A stretch of 64,000 nt of DNA from Rhodococcus jostii RHA1 (GCF_000014565.1 NC_008268.1:1129001-1193000); one strand, 5' to 3'; numbered from the stretch's first letter, positions 31,577 to 41,728 are shown. The notes: generated by a model not told the origin, from the letters alone. Made by a program: numbers and translations.

Positions 31577-32656
31577 TCAGCCCCCGATCGCAGCCAGGTA
31601 CTCGCTGTAGAACAGCGCGAGCCCGATCGCGGAGGCGATGGCGGCCAGCAACCAGAACCGGATGATCACCGTGGTTTCCGCCCACCCTGCAAGTTCGAAG
31701 TGGTGGTGGAACGGAGCCATCCGGAACACTCGTCTTCGGCTCGACCGGAACACGGCGACCTGGATCACGACCGATGCCGCCTCTGCGACGAACAGCGCAC
31801 CGATCACGACCATCAGCAGTTCGGTGCGCGTCGTGATCGACAGTCCGGCGAGCATGCCGCCGAGTGCCAGCGAACCGGTGTCACCCATGAAGATCTTGGC
31901 GGGCGCCGCGTTCCACCACAGGAATCCGATGCACGCACCCGCACCGGCCGCGCAGATCAGGGCCAGGTCGAGCGGATCGCGGACGTCGTAGCAGCCCTTG
32001 CCGGGGCTCGTCTCGCACGCGTTGCGGTACTGCCAGAACGTGATGATCACGTACGCGCCGAGGACCAGGCTCATCGACCCGGCAGCGAGACCGTCGAGGC
32101 CGTCGGTCAGATTGACCGCGTTCGACCAAGCGCTCACCAGGAGGTAGCAGAACGCGACGAACACGACGGAGCCCATCGTGACCGTCGCGATGTCACGCAC
32201 GTACGACAGGTGCTCGCTGCCCGGTGTGAGGTCGTTCGCGCCCCGGAACTGCAGCGCGAGAATGCCGAACGCCACTGCCGCGATGAGCTGTCCGACCAGC
32301 TTCGCCGTCTTGTTCAGTCCGAGGTTGCGCTGCTTGCGGATCTTGATGAAGTCGTCGAGGAAGCCGACCCCGCCGAGCGCCGTCGTGAGACCGAGAACCA
32401 GCAGTCCCGATGCCGACGGCCCGTCCGCGTTGTAGCCGATGCCGATCAGGTGCGAACCCCAGTAGCCGGCCCACAGTCCGGCGAGGATGGCGACGCCGCC
32501 CATCGTCGGGGTGCCGCGCTTCGACTGGTGACTCGCCGGACCTTCGACACGGATCTCCTGACCGAACCCCTGACGGGAGAAGGCCTTGATGAGAACGGGG
32601 GTCAGCAGAATCGAGACGGCCAGCGCGATGCCCGCCGCGAAGAGGATCTGTCTCAC
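31577..32656 (-). CDS. mraY: Phospho-MurNAc-pentapeptide transferase (lipid I synthase)
   Basis: MraY moves phospho-MurNAc-pentapeptide from UDP to undecaprenyl phosphate in the plasma membrane. The 359-residue protein (the same length as the mycobacterial one) has about ten helices. Signature blocks are [29 protein letters not shown] with the Mg2+-binding aspartates, [13 protein letters not shown], and [13 protein letters not shown] start it at GTG 32656 (VRQILFAAG), which overlaps the murF stop (GTGA). A longer reading from 32719 would run into murF. It is in the conserved murF-mraY-murD order. Confidence 0.97.
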   Translation of the reverse strand: MRQILFAAGIALAVSILLTPVLIKAFSRQGFGQEIRVEGPASHQSKRGTPTMGGVAILAGLWAGYWGSHLIGIGYNADGPSASGLLVLGLTTALGGVGFLDDFIKIRKQRNLGLNKTAKLVGQLIAAVAFGILALQFRGANDLTPGSEHLSYVRDIATVTMGSVVFVAFCYLLVSAWSNAVNLTDGLDGLAAGSMSLVLGAYVIITFWQYRNACETSPGKGCYDVRDPLDLALICAAGAGACIGFLWWNAAPAKIFMGDTGSLALGGMLAGLSITTRTELLMVVIGALFVAEAASVVIQVAVFRSSRRRVFRMAPFHHHFELAGWAETTVIIRFWLLAAIASAIGLALFYSEYLAAIGG

Positions 32657-34167
32657 CGCGTAGCCTCCGAACCCTTCTGTCCCGTGCTTCCCGCCAACAC
32701 CGTGTCCGCGACCTCCCACAATCCGATGGACTGCGACGCCTTGACCAGCACCAGGTCACCCGGTGCCAGTTCCGCTTCGAGCAAGGCGACCGCACCGGCG
32801 ATGTCGGGGACGAGGATCGACTCCTCACCCCACGAACCCTCCATGACCGCACCCTGATGCATGGCGCGGGCGGGCCTGCCGGTTCCCACGATGATCAGCC
32901 TGCTCACGTCCAGCCGGACCGCGAATCTGCCGATGGCGTCGTGTTCGACCACTGATTCTGGACCCAGCTCGGCCATTTCTCCGAGCACCGCCCAACTCCG
33001 GCGCGCCGCACCCCGGCCCGACCGGGCCATCGACACCAGCGCCTTCAGGGCGGCCCGCATCGAGTCGGGGTTGGCGTTGTACGAATCGTTGACGACAGTC
33101 ACACCGTCCGGCCGATCGCGGACGTCCATCCGGCGCGCCGAGACCGCGGCGGCACCGGAAAGGGCCTGCGCGATCTGCTCGAGGTCCGCCCCGCATTCGA
33201 GTGCCACCGCCGCGGCGGCGAGCGCGTTGCCGACCTGGTGTTCACCGTGCACGGCGAGCTCGACGGCGACACTCCCGGTCGGCGCCGTGAGAGTGAAGCG
33301 CGCCCTTGCCTTCTCGTCGAGCACGATGTCGGTGGCCCGCACGTGCGCGGACTCCGACCGGCCGACGAGGACCACCCGGGCCGATGTGCGCGGCGCCATG
33401 GCTGCCACCAGCGGATCGTCGGCGTTGAGGATCGCGACACCACCCTCGTCCGCCGAGGGCAGCGACTCCGCGAGTTCGCCCTTGGCAGCGGCGATCGCGT
33501 CGCGGGAACCGAATTCGCCGAGGTGCGCCGTACCCACGTTGAGGACGACCCCGATCTTCGGGGGTGCGATGTTCGCGAGGGAGGCGATGTGCCCGCGGCC
33601 GCGGGCCGACATCTCCAGAACCAGGAATCCCGTGTCCGCGTCCGCACGTAGTGCGGTCCACGGGTGGCCGAGTTCGTTGTTGAACGATCCGGGTGGCGCG
33701 ACGACAGGACCGAGGGGGCGCAGGACGGCGGCGAGCAGATCCTTGGTCGACGTCTTTCCCGCCGATCCGGTGACGCCGACGACGGTGAGCCCCTTCGCGG
33801 TGAGGCCGTCGACGGAGGCGCGCGCGAGCTTCGCGAGGGCTGCGAGCACGGCGGCGCCCGATCCGTCGGTGTCGTGTTCGAGTGCCATCGCCTTGCTCGG
33901 GACGTCGCTCGGCGTCGGGGTGACGACGATCGCGGGGACACCGACCGGGCGCGCGGCCAGGACGGCGACCACACCGGCCTCGACCGCCGAGGCCGCGTGA
34001 TCGTGGCCGTCCACGTGGGCGCCGGGCAGGGCGAGGAACAGCCCGCCGGCGGTGACCTTCCGCGAGTCGAACTCGACCGTTCCCGTCACCTCGGCCGACG
34101 GATCGGCGACGTCGTGCAGTTCGCCGCCCACGATCTCGGCGATGCGAGCGAGTGTCATCGGGATCAT
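32653..34167 (-). CDS. murF: UDP-MurNAc-tripeptide:D-alanyl-D-alanine ligase
   Basis: MurF adds the D-Ala-D-Ala dipeptide and completes the cytoplasmic precursor. The 504-residue protein starts [19 protein letters not shown], very like the mycobacterial MurF. It has the ATP loop [18 protein letters not shown] and the later [15 protein letters not shown] typical of MurF. The ATG at 34167 overlaps the murE stop by four bases. An internal ATG at 34158 is less likely because the leading residues are conserved. The ddl gene that supplies its substrate is not in this window. Confidence 0.97.
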   Translation of the reverse strand: MIPMTLARIAEIVGGELHDVADPSAEVTGTVEFDSRKVTAGGLFLALPGAHVDGHDHAASAVEAGVVAVLAARPVGVPAIVVTPTPSDVPSKAMALEHDTDGSGAAVLAALAKLARASVDGLTAKGLTVVGVTGSAGKTSTKDLLAAVLRPLGPVVAPPGSFNNELGHPWTALRADADTGFLVLEMSARGRGHIASLANIAPPKIGVVLNVGTAHLGEFGSRDAIAAAKGELAESLPSADEGGVAILNADDPLVAAMAPRTSARVVLVGRSESAHVRATDIVLDEKARARFTLTAPTGSVAVELAVHGEHQVGNALAAAAVALECGADLEQIAQALSGAAAVSARRMDVRDRPDGVTVVNDSYNANPDSMRAALKALVSMARSGRGAARRSWAVLGEMAELGPESVVEHDAIGRFAVRLDVSRLIIVGTGRPARAMHQGAVMEGSWGEESILVPDIAGAVALLEAELAPGDLVLVKASQSIGLWEVADTVLAGSTGQKGSEATR

Positions 34168-35777
34168 CGCGTTCCTCCGACCTGTCGCTCGATCGCGTCG
34201 CCCAGTACGTCGCGGTCGTCAAATGGGTACTTCACCCCGTGTATCTCCTGACCGATCTCGTGTCCCTTGCCTGCGACCAGAACCACGTCGCCTGCCTGCG
34301 CCCAGCCGACGGCGTCGGCGATCGCCTTCGCTCGGTCCGCTACTTCCCACACCTGTCCCCGCTCGGATTCGGGCACTCCGAGAGCGCCCTCGCGGACCGC
34401 GGCCCTGATCTTCGCCGGGTCCTCGCTGCGGGGGTTGTCGTCCGTGATGATCAGCAGGTCGGCACCACGCGCGGCCGCGGCACCCATCAGCGGCCGCTTG
34501 CCTGCGTCGCGATCGCCGCCCGCACCCACGACAACGGCGACGCGACCGCGTACCTGCTCGCGCAGCGTCGCGATCACGGCCTCGACCGCTGCGGGTTTGT
34601 GGGCGTAGTCGACGACGGCGAGGAAGTCCTGTCCCCGGTCGATCCGCTGCACCCGGCCCGGCACGTCGACGCCGGCGATGCCCTCGACGGCGTCGCGCGG
34701 ATCGACACCCAGCGCCGCGCACAGCGCGACGGCGAGCGAAGCGTTGGCGACGTTGTACTGCCCCGGCAGACGGAGCTCCACGTCGAGTGTCGTGCCCTCG
34801 GCCGTGGTGAGCGCGAAGGTCTGCGAGCCCGAGGGCGACACCGTCGCCGGGCCTGCCGTCCACACCGCGCCCTCGCTGTCCGGTGTGGTCGCGACTGTCG
34901 TCACGATCGAATGCGCACCGCGGGCGACGTCGGCCATCCGCTGTCCCCACACGTCGTCGATGCAGATGACGGCGTGCTGGGCGTGCACGGACGAATCGGC
35001 CGCGAAGAGCCGCGCCTTCGCGGCGAAGTAGTCCTCGAAGTCGCGGTGGAAGTCCAGGTGGTCCTGGGAGAGGTTCGTGAACGCGCCCACATCGAAGCGG
35101 ACTCCGTCGACGCGGCCGAGCGACAGCGCGTGGCTGGACACCTCCATCACGACGGTGTCGATCCCCTGCTCGAGCATCACGGCGAACAGGGCGTGGAGCT
35201 GCGGCGCCTCGGGGGTCGTCAGTGCGCTCGGCACCCGGCGGCCTCTCATCCGGGTCTCGATGGTGCCCACGAGACCGGTCGTCCGCCCCGCGGCGGTGAG
35301 CGCGGCTTCGACGAGATACGAGGTCGTCGTCTTACCCGATGTCCCGGTGATACCGATGACCTGCATCTTCTCGGAGGGCCGGCCGTAGATGGTTGCCGAC
35401 AGCTCACCGAGGACGCCGCGTGGGTCGTCGTGGACGAGCACCGGCATGTCCGAGCCCAGTGCGGACACCAGCGCGAATCCGGCCTCGTCGGTGAGGATCG
35501 CGGTCGCGCCCCGTGCGAGAGCGTCGGCGGCGAATTCCGCGCCGTGCGCGCGGGCCCCGGGAAGGGCCGCGAACAGATCGCCCTCGACGATCCCCTGGGC
35601 GCGGAGATCCACCCCGGTGACGATGACGTGCTCGGCGGTTCCCGTGGGTGCCTCGACCCTCGCTCCGGCGAGCGCTGCCAGAGCGCTCACCGTGGTACGG
35701 ACCGGCTGGGCGGGGCGAAGACTGTCTGTGACCTTCACCTCCACTGACGCCGACTGCGGGCGGGACGGAACAGGCAC
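34164..35777 (-). CDS. murE: UDP-MurNAc-L-Ala-D-Glu:meso-diaminopimelate ligase
   Basis: MurE adds the third stem residue. The 537-residue protein has the ATP loop IGITGTSGKTTTSYLVEAAL and, in the C-terminal domain, DDNPRSEDP. The DNPR sequence there recognises meso-diaminopimelate, which agrees with the DAP-type wall of rhodococci. The GTG start at 35777 has GAGAGGAG 4 nt upstream. The stop overlaps murF. Upstream is a 169-bp gap to pbpB, the first real break after rsmH-ftsL-pbpB. It contains a TATAGAT element about 50 bp before the start, so an internal promoter is possible. Confidence 0.97.
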   Translation of the reverse strand: MPVPSRPQSASVEVKVTDSLRPAQPVRTTVSALAALAGARVEAPTGTAEHVIVTGVDLRAQGIVEGDLFAALPGARAHGAEFAADALARGATAILTDEAGFALVSALGSDMPVLVHDDPRGVLGELSATIYGRPSEKMQVIGITGTSGKTTTSYLVEAALTAAGRTTGLVGTIETRMRGRRVPSALTTPEAPQLHALFAVMLEQGIDTVVMEVSSHALSLGRVDGVRFDVGAFTNLSQDHLDFHRDFEDYFAAKARLFAADSSVHAQHAVICIDDVWGQRMADVARGAHSIVTTVATTPDSEGAVWTAGPATVSPSGSQTFALTTAEGTTLDVELRLPGQYNVANASLAVALCAALGVDPRDAVEGIAGVDVPGRVQRIDRGQDFLAVVDYAHKPAAVEAVIATLREQVRGRVAVVVGAGGDRDAGKRPLMGAAAARGADLLIITDDNPRSEDPAKIRAAVREGALGVPESERGQVWEVADRAKAIADAVGWAQAGDVVLVAGKGHEIGQEIHGVKYPFDDRDVLGDAIERQVGGTR

Positions 35778-35946
35778 CGGGCTCCTCTCGGATGTCGACT
35801 CTCACTGACAACGGCTTAGTGCACGGATCTATACAGCGTGCTACCTCGGCAGTTCCCTGCGTCCACGGGAAAGTCCGTGTCCACTGAACGGCCGACGTGT
35901 CAGATTACCGCGAGTGCTCTCGGAACCCGATTCGGCCGACCTTCGC

Positions 35947-37797
35947 TCAATCGGCCTGCAGCACCAGCCTGCGTCCGGGGTCCGGGGACATCGGCACGCT
36001 GTCGCGCTGCAGCATCCAGGACGCGATGTTGTGGAACAGCGGCGCGGCGGACTGGCCGCCGGAACCGTCCGCGCTGCGTGTCGGCGCGTTGAGCATGATT
36101 CCGACGACGTACCTCGGGTTGTCGGCCGGGGCGATCCCGGCGAACGTGATCCAGTAGTTCGAGTTCGAGTAGCACTTGCAGGCGGGATCGACCTGCTGGG
36201 CGGTGCCCGTCTTACCGCTGATCTGATACCCGTCGACGGCGGCCTGCACCCCGGTACCCCGCTGGTTGCCCGTGTCGTTCTGGGTGACGGACCGGAACAT
36301 GTCGCGGACGGTGGACGCGGTCTGCGGGCTGACCACCGTCACCTCGTCGGGCGCCTCGGTCTCCGTCCGGTTCCCGGCCGCGTCGACGGTCGCCTTGACG
36401 ATGCGAGGCGGGATGCGAACGCCGTCGTTGGCGATCGCCTGGTACATGCCGGTCATCTGCAGCAGCGTCATCGACAGGCCCTGACCGATCGGCAGGTTCG
36501 CGAACGTGCCCCCCGACCACTGGTCGCGGCTGGGGACGCTGCCCGCGCTCTCACCGGGTAGTCCGACGTCGGTGCGCTGGCCGAGACCGAACCTGGACAG
36601 CATGTCCGCGTAGCGGTCCTCCCCCACCCGCTGGGCAAGCATCAGGGTGCCCACGTTCGACGACTTCCCGAACACGCCCGTGGCCGTGTACGGGGCGACC
36701 CCGTGGTCCCACGCGTCCTTCACCGACACACCCGACATCTGAATGTTGCCGGGAACCTCGAGAACTTCGTCCGGTGTGGTCAGGCCGTACTCGATCGCGG
36801 CAGCCGCGGTGACGATCTTGTTGACGGAGCCCGGTTCGAACGGCGTGCTCACCGACAGGTTGCCCATCTCCACGGTCCGCGGATTGTTGCCCACCCCGAT
36901 CGCCGGGTTGAACGTGCTGTCGTTCGACATCGCGAGCACCTCACCGGTGTGGGAGTCGAGCACGACCGCCGACGCGTCCTTCGCACCGGACTTGTCCTTG
37001 GCCATCTGCACCTGCTGCTGAACGTAGTACTGCAGGTCGGAGTCGATGGTGAGCTCGACGCTCGACCCGTCCACCGCCGGTTGCTTGTCACGCCAGCTGC
37101 CGGGAATCACCGCGCCGTCGGAGCCCCGGTCGTAGGTCTGGGACCCGTCGGTGCCCGCGAGGGTGGAGTCGAGGGAGTCCTCGAGACCGAGCAGTCCGTG
37201 ACCGTCCCAGCCGGTGGCGCCGACGAGGTTGGCGGCTAGGGATCCGCCTGGGTACTCGCGGATGTCCTGGCGTTCGAGTCCGACCTCCGGGAACTTGTCG
37301 CTGATCTGCGCCGCGATGTTGGGGTCGACGCTGCGCGCGAGATAGACGAACGTGTCGTCGCCGTGCAGTTTCTCCTTCAGATCCTTCTCGGGTGCGGCGT
37401 CGCCGAGCCGGTCGTGGATCTCCTTCGCGATCGCGTCGAGACGGGAGTCGACGTCGGGGGCGGTGTCGCTCTTGGCCTTCGCCTCCTCGAGTTCCTTCCG
37501 CACCCGTGCGGGCTGGAACGTCAGGGCCTTCGCTTCCATCGTGAATGCGATGGGGTTGGAGTTGCGGTCGGTGATCGACCCGCGCAGAGCGGGATCCACC
37601 TCGGTGGTGGTGCGCTGGTTCGCCGCTTCCGCGGACAGTTGTGGTGCGTCGATGACCTGGATCCACAGAAGCTGCACTGCGGCAAGGCCGAGCGCCAAGA
37701 ACATCACCAGGCGTCCGTACCGTTGCCTGAACGGAAAGGACGCCGAACCGGCGCCCTTGGGGCGCCGGGGACGACTTCTCGGTGCGCTTCGATTCAC
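35947..37797 (-). CDS. pbpB: Septal class B penicillin-binding protein (FtsI/PBP3)
   Basis: This is the transpeptidase that cross-links septal peptidoglycan. The 616-residue protein has a basic cytoplasmic start, one transmembrane helix (about 29-49), and a dimerisation/pedestal domain (about 65-245). The transpeptidase domain carries the three active-site motifs: SVNK (S324), SSN (379-381) and KTG (529-531). Its length and its position between ftsL and murE identify it as the FtsI orthologue (PbpB, Rv2163c). Its start overlaps the ftsL stop (37794-37797), so FtsL and PbpB, which act as a pair, are translationally coupled. Confidence 0.96.
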   Translation of the reverse strand: MNRSAPRSRPRRPKGAGSASFPFRQRYGRLVMFLALGLAAVQLLWIQVIDAPQLSAEAANQRTTTEVDPALRGSITDRNSNPIAFTMEAKALTFQPARVRKELEEAKAKSDTAPDVDSRLDAIAKEIHDRLGDAAPEKDLKEKLHGDDTFVYLARSVDPNIAAQISDKFPEVGLERQDIREYPGGSLAANLVGATGWDGHGLLGLEDSLDSTLAGTDGSQTYDRGSDGAVIPGSWRDKQPAVDGSSVELTIDSDLQYYVQQQVQMAKDKSGAKDASAVVLDSHTGEVLAMSNDSTFNPAIGVGNNPRTVEMGNLSVSTPFEPGSVNKIVTAAAAIEYGLTTPDEVLEVPGNIQMSGVSVKDAWDHGVAPYTATGVFGKSSNVGTLMLAQRVGEDRYADMLSRFGLGQRTDVGLPGESAGSVPSRDQWSGGTFANLPIGQGLSMTLLQMTGMYQAIANDGVRIPPRIVKATVDAAGNRTETEAPDEVTVVSPQTASTVRDMFRSVTQNDTGNQRGTGVQAAVDGYQISGKTGTAQQVDPACKCYSNSNYWITFAGIAPADNPRYVVGIMLNAPTRSADGSGGQSAAPLFHNIASWMLQRDSVPMSPDPGRRLVLQAD

Positions 37798-38471
37798 CGG
37801 CGACCGCCGGACGGTGGAGCAGTCGTCGGAGCGGTGGTCGAGGGGATCACGGGAACCAATTGTTCACCCTGAGCTTGGATCTCCGTGCCATTGCCGGGCT
37901 GCGGCGTGGCGCGCGGCGCCTGCGTCGTCGTCCCGCGGTTGGGGGCGGTCGCGACGGCGTTGCCCCGCTGGGTGGGCGGGACGGCGACGTCGAGCGGCGG
38001 CACGGGTGCACCCGACGCCGGGGCCGGCTTTCCGACGACCTCGACGCTGCCGTCGGGGTGGACGACGAGGCGAGCGGGATCATTGGCGGGCACCATGCCG
38101 AGCTTGGCCGCTTCCTCCGCCAGTTTCGGGGCAGAGTTGGCGGTCTCGACGTCACGCTGCAGCGCCGCCTTCTCCTCCGCGAGCGACTGGTTGTGAGCGC
38201 GGGCGGCGCTCAGCTGGTACGAGTCCTCGGCGGAGCGGGTGGTCAGCAGCAGTGTCATGGCCAGACCCATGGCGAGCAGAACGAGGATCGTCGCCACGAA
38301 CGGGATGCGGGCGGTGAGCGTACCGGCGCGGTTCTTGCCGGAGACGGCGATCGCGGATCCACTGTGCACGGCCGCGCGCTGGGTGCGCTTCTTGTACGCC
38401 CGCTCAGCCGCGCCCGTCCGGTTGGCCCCCCGCGCGGGCCGCATTTCGGTGGAACTCACCTGAACCGTCAT
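37794..38471 (-). CDS. ftsL: FtsL-like division protein
   Basis: The 225-residue protein is assigned by form and place. It has a basic cytoplasmic N-terminus (1-55), one transmembrane helix (about 56-77), then a short leucine-zipper-like coiled coil (about 82-115, [24 protein letters not shown]). A long Pro/Thr/Ala-rich extracytoplasmic tail completes it. FtsL sequences diverge strongly, but position between rsmH and pbpB, with four-base overlaps on both sides, is the classic ftsL site (Rv2164c). The Pro-rich tail is longer than in E. coli. FtsL should activate the FtsW-PbpB complex. Confidence 0.85.
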   Translation of the reverse strand: MTVQVSSTEMRPARGANRTGAAERAYKKRTQRAAVHSGSAIAVSGKNRAGTLTARIPFVATILVLLAMGLAMTLLLTTRSAEDSYQLSAARAHNQSLAEEKAALQRDVETANSAPKLAEEAAKLGMVPANDPARLVVHPDGSVEVVGKPAPASGAPVPPLDVAVPPTQRGNAVATAPNRGTTTQAPRATPQPGNGTEIQAQGEQLVPVIPSTTAPTTAPPSGGRR

Positions 38472-39484
38472 GCCGCCGACCTCCTGGCAATTCTTTCTGC
38501 AGCGCGCAAACGCACCGGGGCTGATCGTGGGTTCTCTTCGACTTCCTGTTCGGACGCCCGCTCCGCCCCTCGTGTGAGGATCCGGAACTCCGGTCCCATC
38601 CCCGGTAGTTCGACAGGAAGCCCCTCGGGGCTCTTCGACTTCGACCTGGGAGTGATTTCCTGCTTGACGACCCGGTCTTCGAGGGATTGGTACGACATGA
38701 ACACGACGCGTCCCCCGACGGTCAACGCGTCGAGTGCAGCCGGGACCGCGGCGCGCAGTGAATCGAGCTCGCCGTTGACCTCCACTCGAAGGGCCTGGAA
38801 CGTCCGCTTGGCGGGATGTCCCCCGGTACGGCGGGTCGCCGCAGGAATGGAGCGGTACAACAGTTCGACCAGTGCTGCGCTGGTGGTGAACGGCTCCTTC
38901 GCGCGCTGCCGGACGATCTCCGACGCGATCTTGCCCGCGAAGCGCTCCTCGCCGTACGTGCTGAGGATGCGAGCGAGATCTCCGTGGCTGTACGTGTTGA
39001 GGACCTCGGCCGCGGTGATGCCGGTGGTCGGGTCCATCCGCATGTCGAGGGGCGCGTCGATCGAATACGCGAACCCCCGATCCGATTCGTCGAGCTGCAT
39101 CGAGGAGACGCCGAGGTCGAAGAGGATCCCGTGCACGGACTCCTGCGCGGGCAGCCCCGCTTGGTCGAGCGCGTCCTCGATGCCGTCGTAGCGGGTGTGC
39201 ACGAACGTGATGCGATCGGCGAAGGGCGCGAGCCGGCCGCCGGCGATCTCGAGCGCGTGCGGATCACGGTCGAGGGCGATGAGCCTCAGCTGGGGGTAGG
39301 TCCGCAGGAAGTGCTCGGAGTGTCCGCCGAGACCGAGGGTCGCGTCGATCATGACGGCTCCCCCGCCCTGCGGGTCGTTCACGGTGAGGGCTGGGCCCAG
39401 CAGTTCGTCGGCGCGGTGAAGCAGAACCGGAATGTGACCGAAACCATCGGTGGGCGAGGAATCTTCCCCCTCGTGATCCACCAT
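38468..39484 (-). CDS. rsmH: 16S rRNA (cytosine1402-N4)-methyltransferase
   Basis: RsmH (MraW) methylates C1402 of 16S rRNA in the P-site. The 338-residue protein starts [13 protein letters not shown] as the family does. The S-adenosylmethionine site is [15 protein letters not shown] and [10 protein letters not shown], followed by [20 protein letters not shown], FKxALRxxVN-like [15 protein letters not shown], and [14 protein letters not shown]. The start is ATG 39484, with GGAGG 4-5 nt upstream. A longer reading to 39766 runs into mraZ and is rejected. The stop overlaps ftsL. The gap to mraZ is 196 bp, without an obvious terminator. Confidence 0.96.
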   Translation of the reverse strand: MVDHEGEDSSPTDGFGHIPVLLHRADELLGPALTVNDPQGGGAVMIDATLGLGGHSEHFLRTYPQLRLIALDRDPHALEIAGGRLAPFADRITFVHTRYDGIEDALDQAGLPAQESVHGILFDLGVSSMQLDESDRGFAYSIDAPLDMRMDPTTGITAAEVLNTYSHGDLARILSTYGEERFAGKIASEIVRQRAKEPFTTSAALVELLYRSIPAATRRTGGHPAKRTFQALRVEVNGELDSLRAAVPAALDALTVGGRVVFMSYQSLEDRVVKQEITPRSKSKSPEGLPVELPGMGPEFRILTRGAERASEQEVEENPRSAPVRLRAAERIARRSAA

Positions 39485-39680
39485 GATCCCTCCGGCTCCT
39501 GCTCTGTGGTGCGGGTGAAGTGCCCGATGCCGGGGTTCACTGCTCGAACTTCTCTTGTCGGCCAGTTGCCGTGGCGAATGCTTCGAGGTCCCTGCCCGAA
39601 ATGAAAACCTGGCGCTGGGGAAGTGCGTCAGGGTTCCGTCGGACAGAGGCCTCGCGGCATTCGCGGGGACGCTGCCACGC

Positions 39681-40112
39681 TCAGACGATCTCGCCGAGCG
39701 CGACTCCTGTTGCCTGCGAGTAGTTCTCCTCGTTCGCCTCGACGTAGGTCTGCCAGGCTTGCGCATCCCAGATTTCGAGGAAATCGACCGAACCGATCAC
39801 TACGCAGTCCTTGGAGAGACCCGCGTAACGACGGTGATCTGCCGAGAGGGTGATGCGCCCCTGGGCATCTGCGTGCTGCTCGTCGGTACCTGCCGCCAGC
39901 CCACGAACGAAGGCTCGCGCCTCCGGATCGCTTCTCGACGCGGCCGCGGCCTTGCGTGCGAGTGCCGTGAACTCTTCCCGGGGATACACCGCGAGGCTGT
40001 GATCCTGACCCTTGGTGACCATCAACCCTCCCGCCAGCGCATCCCGGAACTTTGCGGGCAACGTGAGCCGCCCCTTCTCGTCGAGCTTCGGCGTGTAGGT
40101 ACCGAGAAACAC
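39681..40112 (-). CDS. mraZ: Transcriptional regulator MraZ
   Basis: MraZ is a DNA-binding protein of the AbrB/SpoVT fold that forms rings and binds repeats in its own promoter. The 143-residue protein has the two tandem half-domains, [16 protein letters not shown] (about 11-26) and [17 protein letters not shown] (about 83-99). It starts at GTG 40112, with GGGAGG 6 nt upstream. It is the first gene of the dcw run, and its promoter region has the MraZ boxes described at 40172-40213, so autoregulation is very likely. Confidence 0.96.
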   Translation of the reverse strand: MFLGTYTPKLDEKGRLTLPAKFRDALAGGLMVTKGQDHSLAVYPREEFTALARKAAAASRSDPEARAFVRGLAAGTDEQHADAQGRITLSADHRRYAGLSKDCVVIGSVDFLEIWDAQAWQTYVEANEENYSQATGVALGEIV

Positions 40113-40171
40113 TCGACACCTCCCACCGCGTTCATATCGAACGCCGTATGCCCGGGCGGTTCACCTTCGCT

Positions 40172-40213
40172 CCCCGCTGCGCACCACAGTACCCCACTTT
40201 CCCCCACTCACAA
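40172..40213 (-). promoter_or_regulatory. mraZ promoter overlapped by MraZ-box array
   Basis: Read on the minus strand, TGGGG (40206-40202), TGGGG (40196-40192), TGGTG (40186-40182) and CGGGG (40176-40172) recur at an exact 10-bp step. This matches the TGGGN-N5 repeat known for E. coli MraZ. A plausible promoter, TTGTGA (40213-40208), 16 bp, TACTGT (40191-40186), has its whole spacer covered by the first two boxes. MraZ bound there would block RNA polymerase. The 5' leader would be about 65 nt. Confidence 0.72.
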
Positions 40214-40546
40214 GGTGGATAACGGCGTGTTGTTCACCAATTTGCCCGATACTTGCTGGTCAACGCTCATTGCGGATGGTGGGGGAAAATTCCCGACGTG
40301 ATCACCGACACGAGCAGAGCCGATCAGGTTCGGCCCCACAACGGCGCAGGATGGCGCAAAAGCCCAGGTGAAAGCGCACCGCGAGGGGGCGGCACCCCTG
40401 CCTCGCGGTTCATCGCGGAGCGGAGGGGGGAAAGTGGGGAAACAGGGTGGGTGAGGGTGGGGAATCGTGGGCGGGACGGTTCACTGGCCCCACCGGATCG
40501 ACCCCCGCCTACGCACCCGGCGATCCTGGACCGAGCCCCGACACAG
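40214..40546. other. Non-coding stretch upstream of the mraZ promoter
   Basis: The gap between mraZ and the DUF3040 gene is 490 bp in all. Outside the promoter and the hairpin I see no credible gene here: open frames are short, lack ribosome binding sites and are low-complexity. A DnaA-box-like TTATCCACC (minus strand, 40222-40214) touches the mraZ -35 element. The region also has G-rich runs (GGGGGAAA, GAGGGGGCGG) that resemble loose extra MraZ boxes without the 10-bp register. Confidence 0.5.
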
Positions 40547-40583
40547 CAGTGGCGGCGTGGCATCACATGCCACGCCGCCACTG
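40547..40583 (-). terminator. 17-bp perfect hairpin after the DUF3040 gene
   Basis: CAGTGGCGGCGTGGCAT, a CAC loop, and the exact reverse complement form a 17-bp stem beginning 19 bp beyond the minus-strand stop at 40603. There is no T-tract. It should end the DUF3040 transcript and insulate the mraZ promoter from read-through. Confidence 0.7.
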
Positions 40584-40602
40584 GGCTGCTGAGCGGGTAG
40601 TA

Positions 40603-41031
40603 CTACTCCTGCTCGAATCTCTTCTTGAAGCGGTCTTCCATTCGCGACGAGAATCCGCCACTCTTGCGCCCGCTTCGGGGCTTACCGCGATCGGCACGGC
40701 CGGTCTCACCTTGCGTGGTCGAGCCACCACGTGAGGACTGTCCGGACTTGCTCTTACCTCCACCCCACAGGAGGAGGACTCCGGCACCGAACATGACGAT
40801 GAAGCCGATCAGGCTGATGACGGGAAAACCGCCAGGCTTGATCGGAAGGGCGACGCCGGCGATGAGCAGGACCAGCCCCAGAACGAACAGGGCCACCGCC
40901 TGCAATCGACGACGACTCGATGCCGCACGCATGCGACCGCCTCGCACAGTGGAGGCGAACTTGGGATCCTCGGCGTAGAGAGCGCTCTCGATCTGGTCGA
41001 GCATGCGCTGCTCGTGCTCGGAGAGTGGCAC
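40603..41031 (-). CDS. DUF3040 membrane protein
   Basis: The 142-residue protein starts VPLSEHEQRMLDQIESALYAEDPKF, the DUF3040 signature. It has two hydrophobic helices (about 53-70 and 75-93) and a long basic, Ser/Gly-rich tail ending RMEDRFKKRFEQE. It begins at GTG 41031, with GGGAGG 4 nt upstream. The orthologous position in M. tuberculosis is Rv2169c, next to mraZ. The function is unknown; conserved linkage to the dcw cluster suggests an envelope or division role. Confidence 0.88.
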   Translation of the reverse strand: MPLSEHEQRMLDQIESALYAEDPKFASTVRGGRMRAASSRRRLQAVALFVLGLVLLIAGVALPIKPGGFPVISLIGFIVMFGAGVLLLWGGGKSKSGQSSRGGSTTQGETGRADRGKPRSGRKSGGFSSRMEDRFKKRFEQE

Positions 41032-41263
41032 GGTACCTCCCCCGGCACTGGGTGTTGGCCACCGCCTCACGGTGCGAGACGGTGGGTAACCGACTTTGGC
41101 GGCTACCTAGATTTAATAATACGAGCAGTTCGATCCCCGTACCACCTACTCCACGTACGAGTTCCCCACCAACCTTACGGACTCCCACACCGAACCCCGT
41201 CCGGGGCACCGCAATGTCGCGGACGCCTCACCGTTTTCCCGCCGTTTCCGGGCCCGCCGCCGA

Positions 41264-41728
41264 TTAGGACGCCCGCAGATCGAGACCTGCGCCACGTCCG
41301 ATGTGATCTTCGACGGCCTGGAGAAAGCGTCCGACCTCGACGAAGAACTCGTCGGCCTCGAGATCGGTGAGGGTTCGCGACATTCCCGCCTCGATCGCGG
41401 CACGGGTGGCCGAGTGCCCGGCGAAGTAGTCGGCCCAGTTCACGAATTCGGGCGCCGCGTCGGCCATGAGAACCCAGGCGTTACGCGTTCGTGTCCGTCT
41501 GCGCCCCGCCGCAGGCCCCTCGACGGCGGCCAGCACTGCGCCCGCCCCGCGGAGCGCGGCCAGATACGCGCTGTGGAATCGATCCGCCGGCCCACCGGCA
41601 CCCACCGATTGGGCGAGGAGCGCGTCGGCGCGATCGAGCAGCACCGAACCCCGCCTGGAGCCCGGGTGGCGTACGTCACCCGGTCGGCGTGAGTTCCCAG
41701 AGGTCGGTCCCGTGACCGGGTTCGTCAT
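41264..41728 (-). CDS. SAV_6107-family HEPN-domain protein
   Basis: The 154-residue helical protein matches the actinobacterial SAV_6107 HEPN family. Its features are RADALLAQSVGAGGPADRFHSAYLAALRGAGAVLA, then the NAWVLMADAAPEFVNWADYFAGH block, and a C-terminal helix VEVGRFLQAVEDHIG. HEPN domains are often RNases or nucleotide-binding partners, but the canonical R-x4-6-H nuclease motif is not obvious here, so activity is open. The start is ATG 41728, with GGAGG 7 nt upstream. A perfect LexA box lies 109 bp upstream at 41837-41852, in the spacer of a candidate minus-strand promoter, so the gene may be DNA-damage induced. Confidence 0.82.
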   Translation of the reverse strand: MTNPVTGPTSGNSRRPGDVRHPGSRRGSVLLDRADALLAQSVGAGGPADRFHSAYLAALRGAGAVLAAVEGPAAGRRRTRTRNAWVLMADAAPEFVNWADYFAGHSATRAAIEAGMSRTLTDLEADEFFVEVGRFLQAVEDHIGRGAGLDLRAS

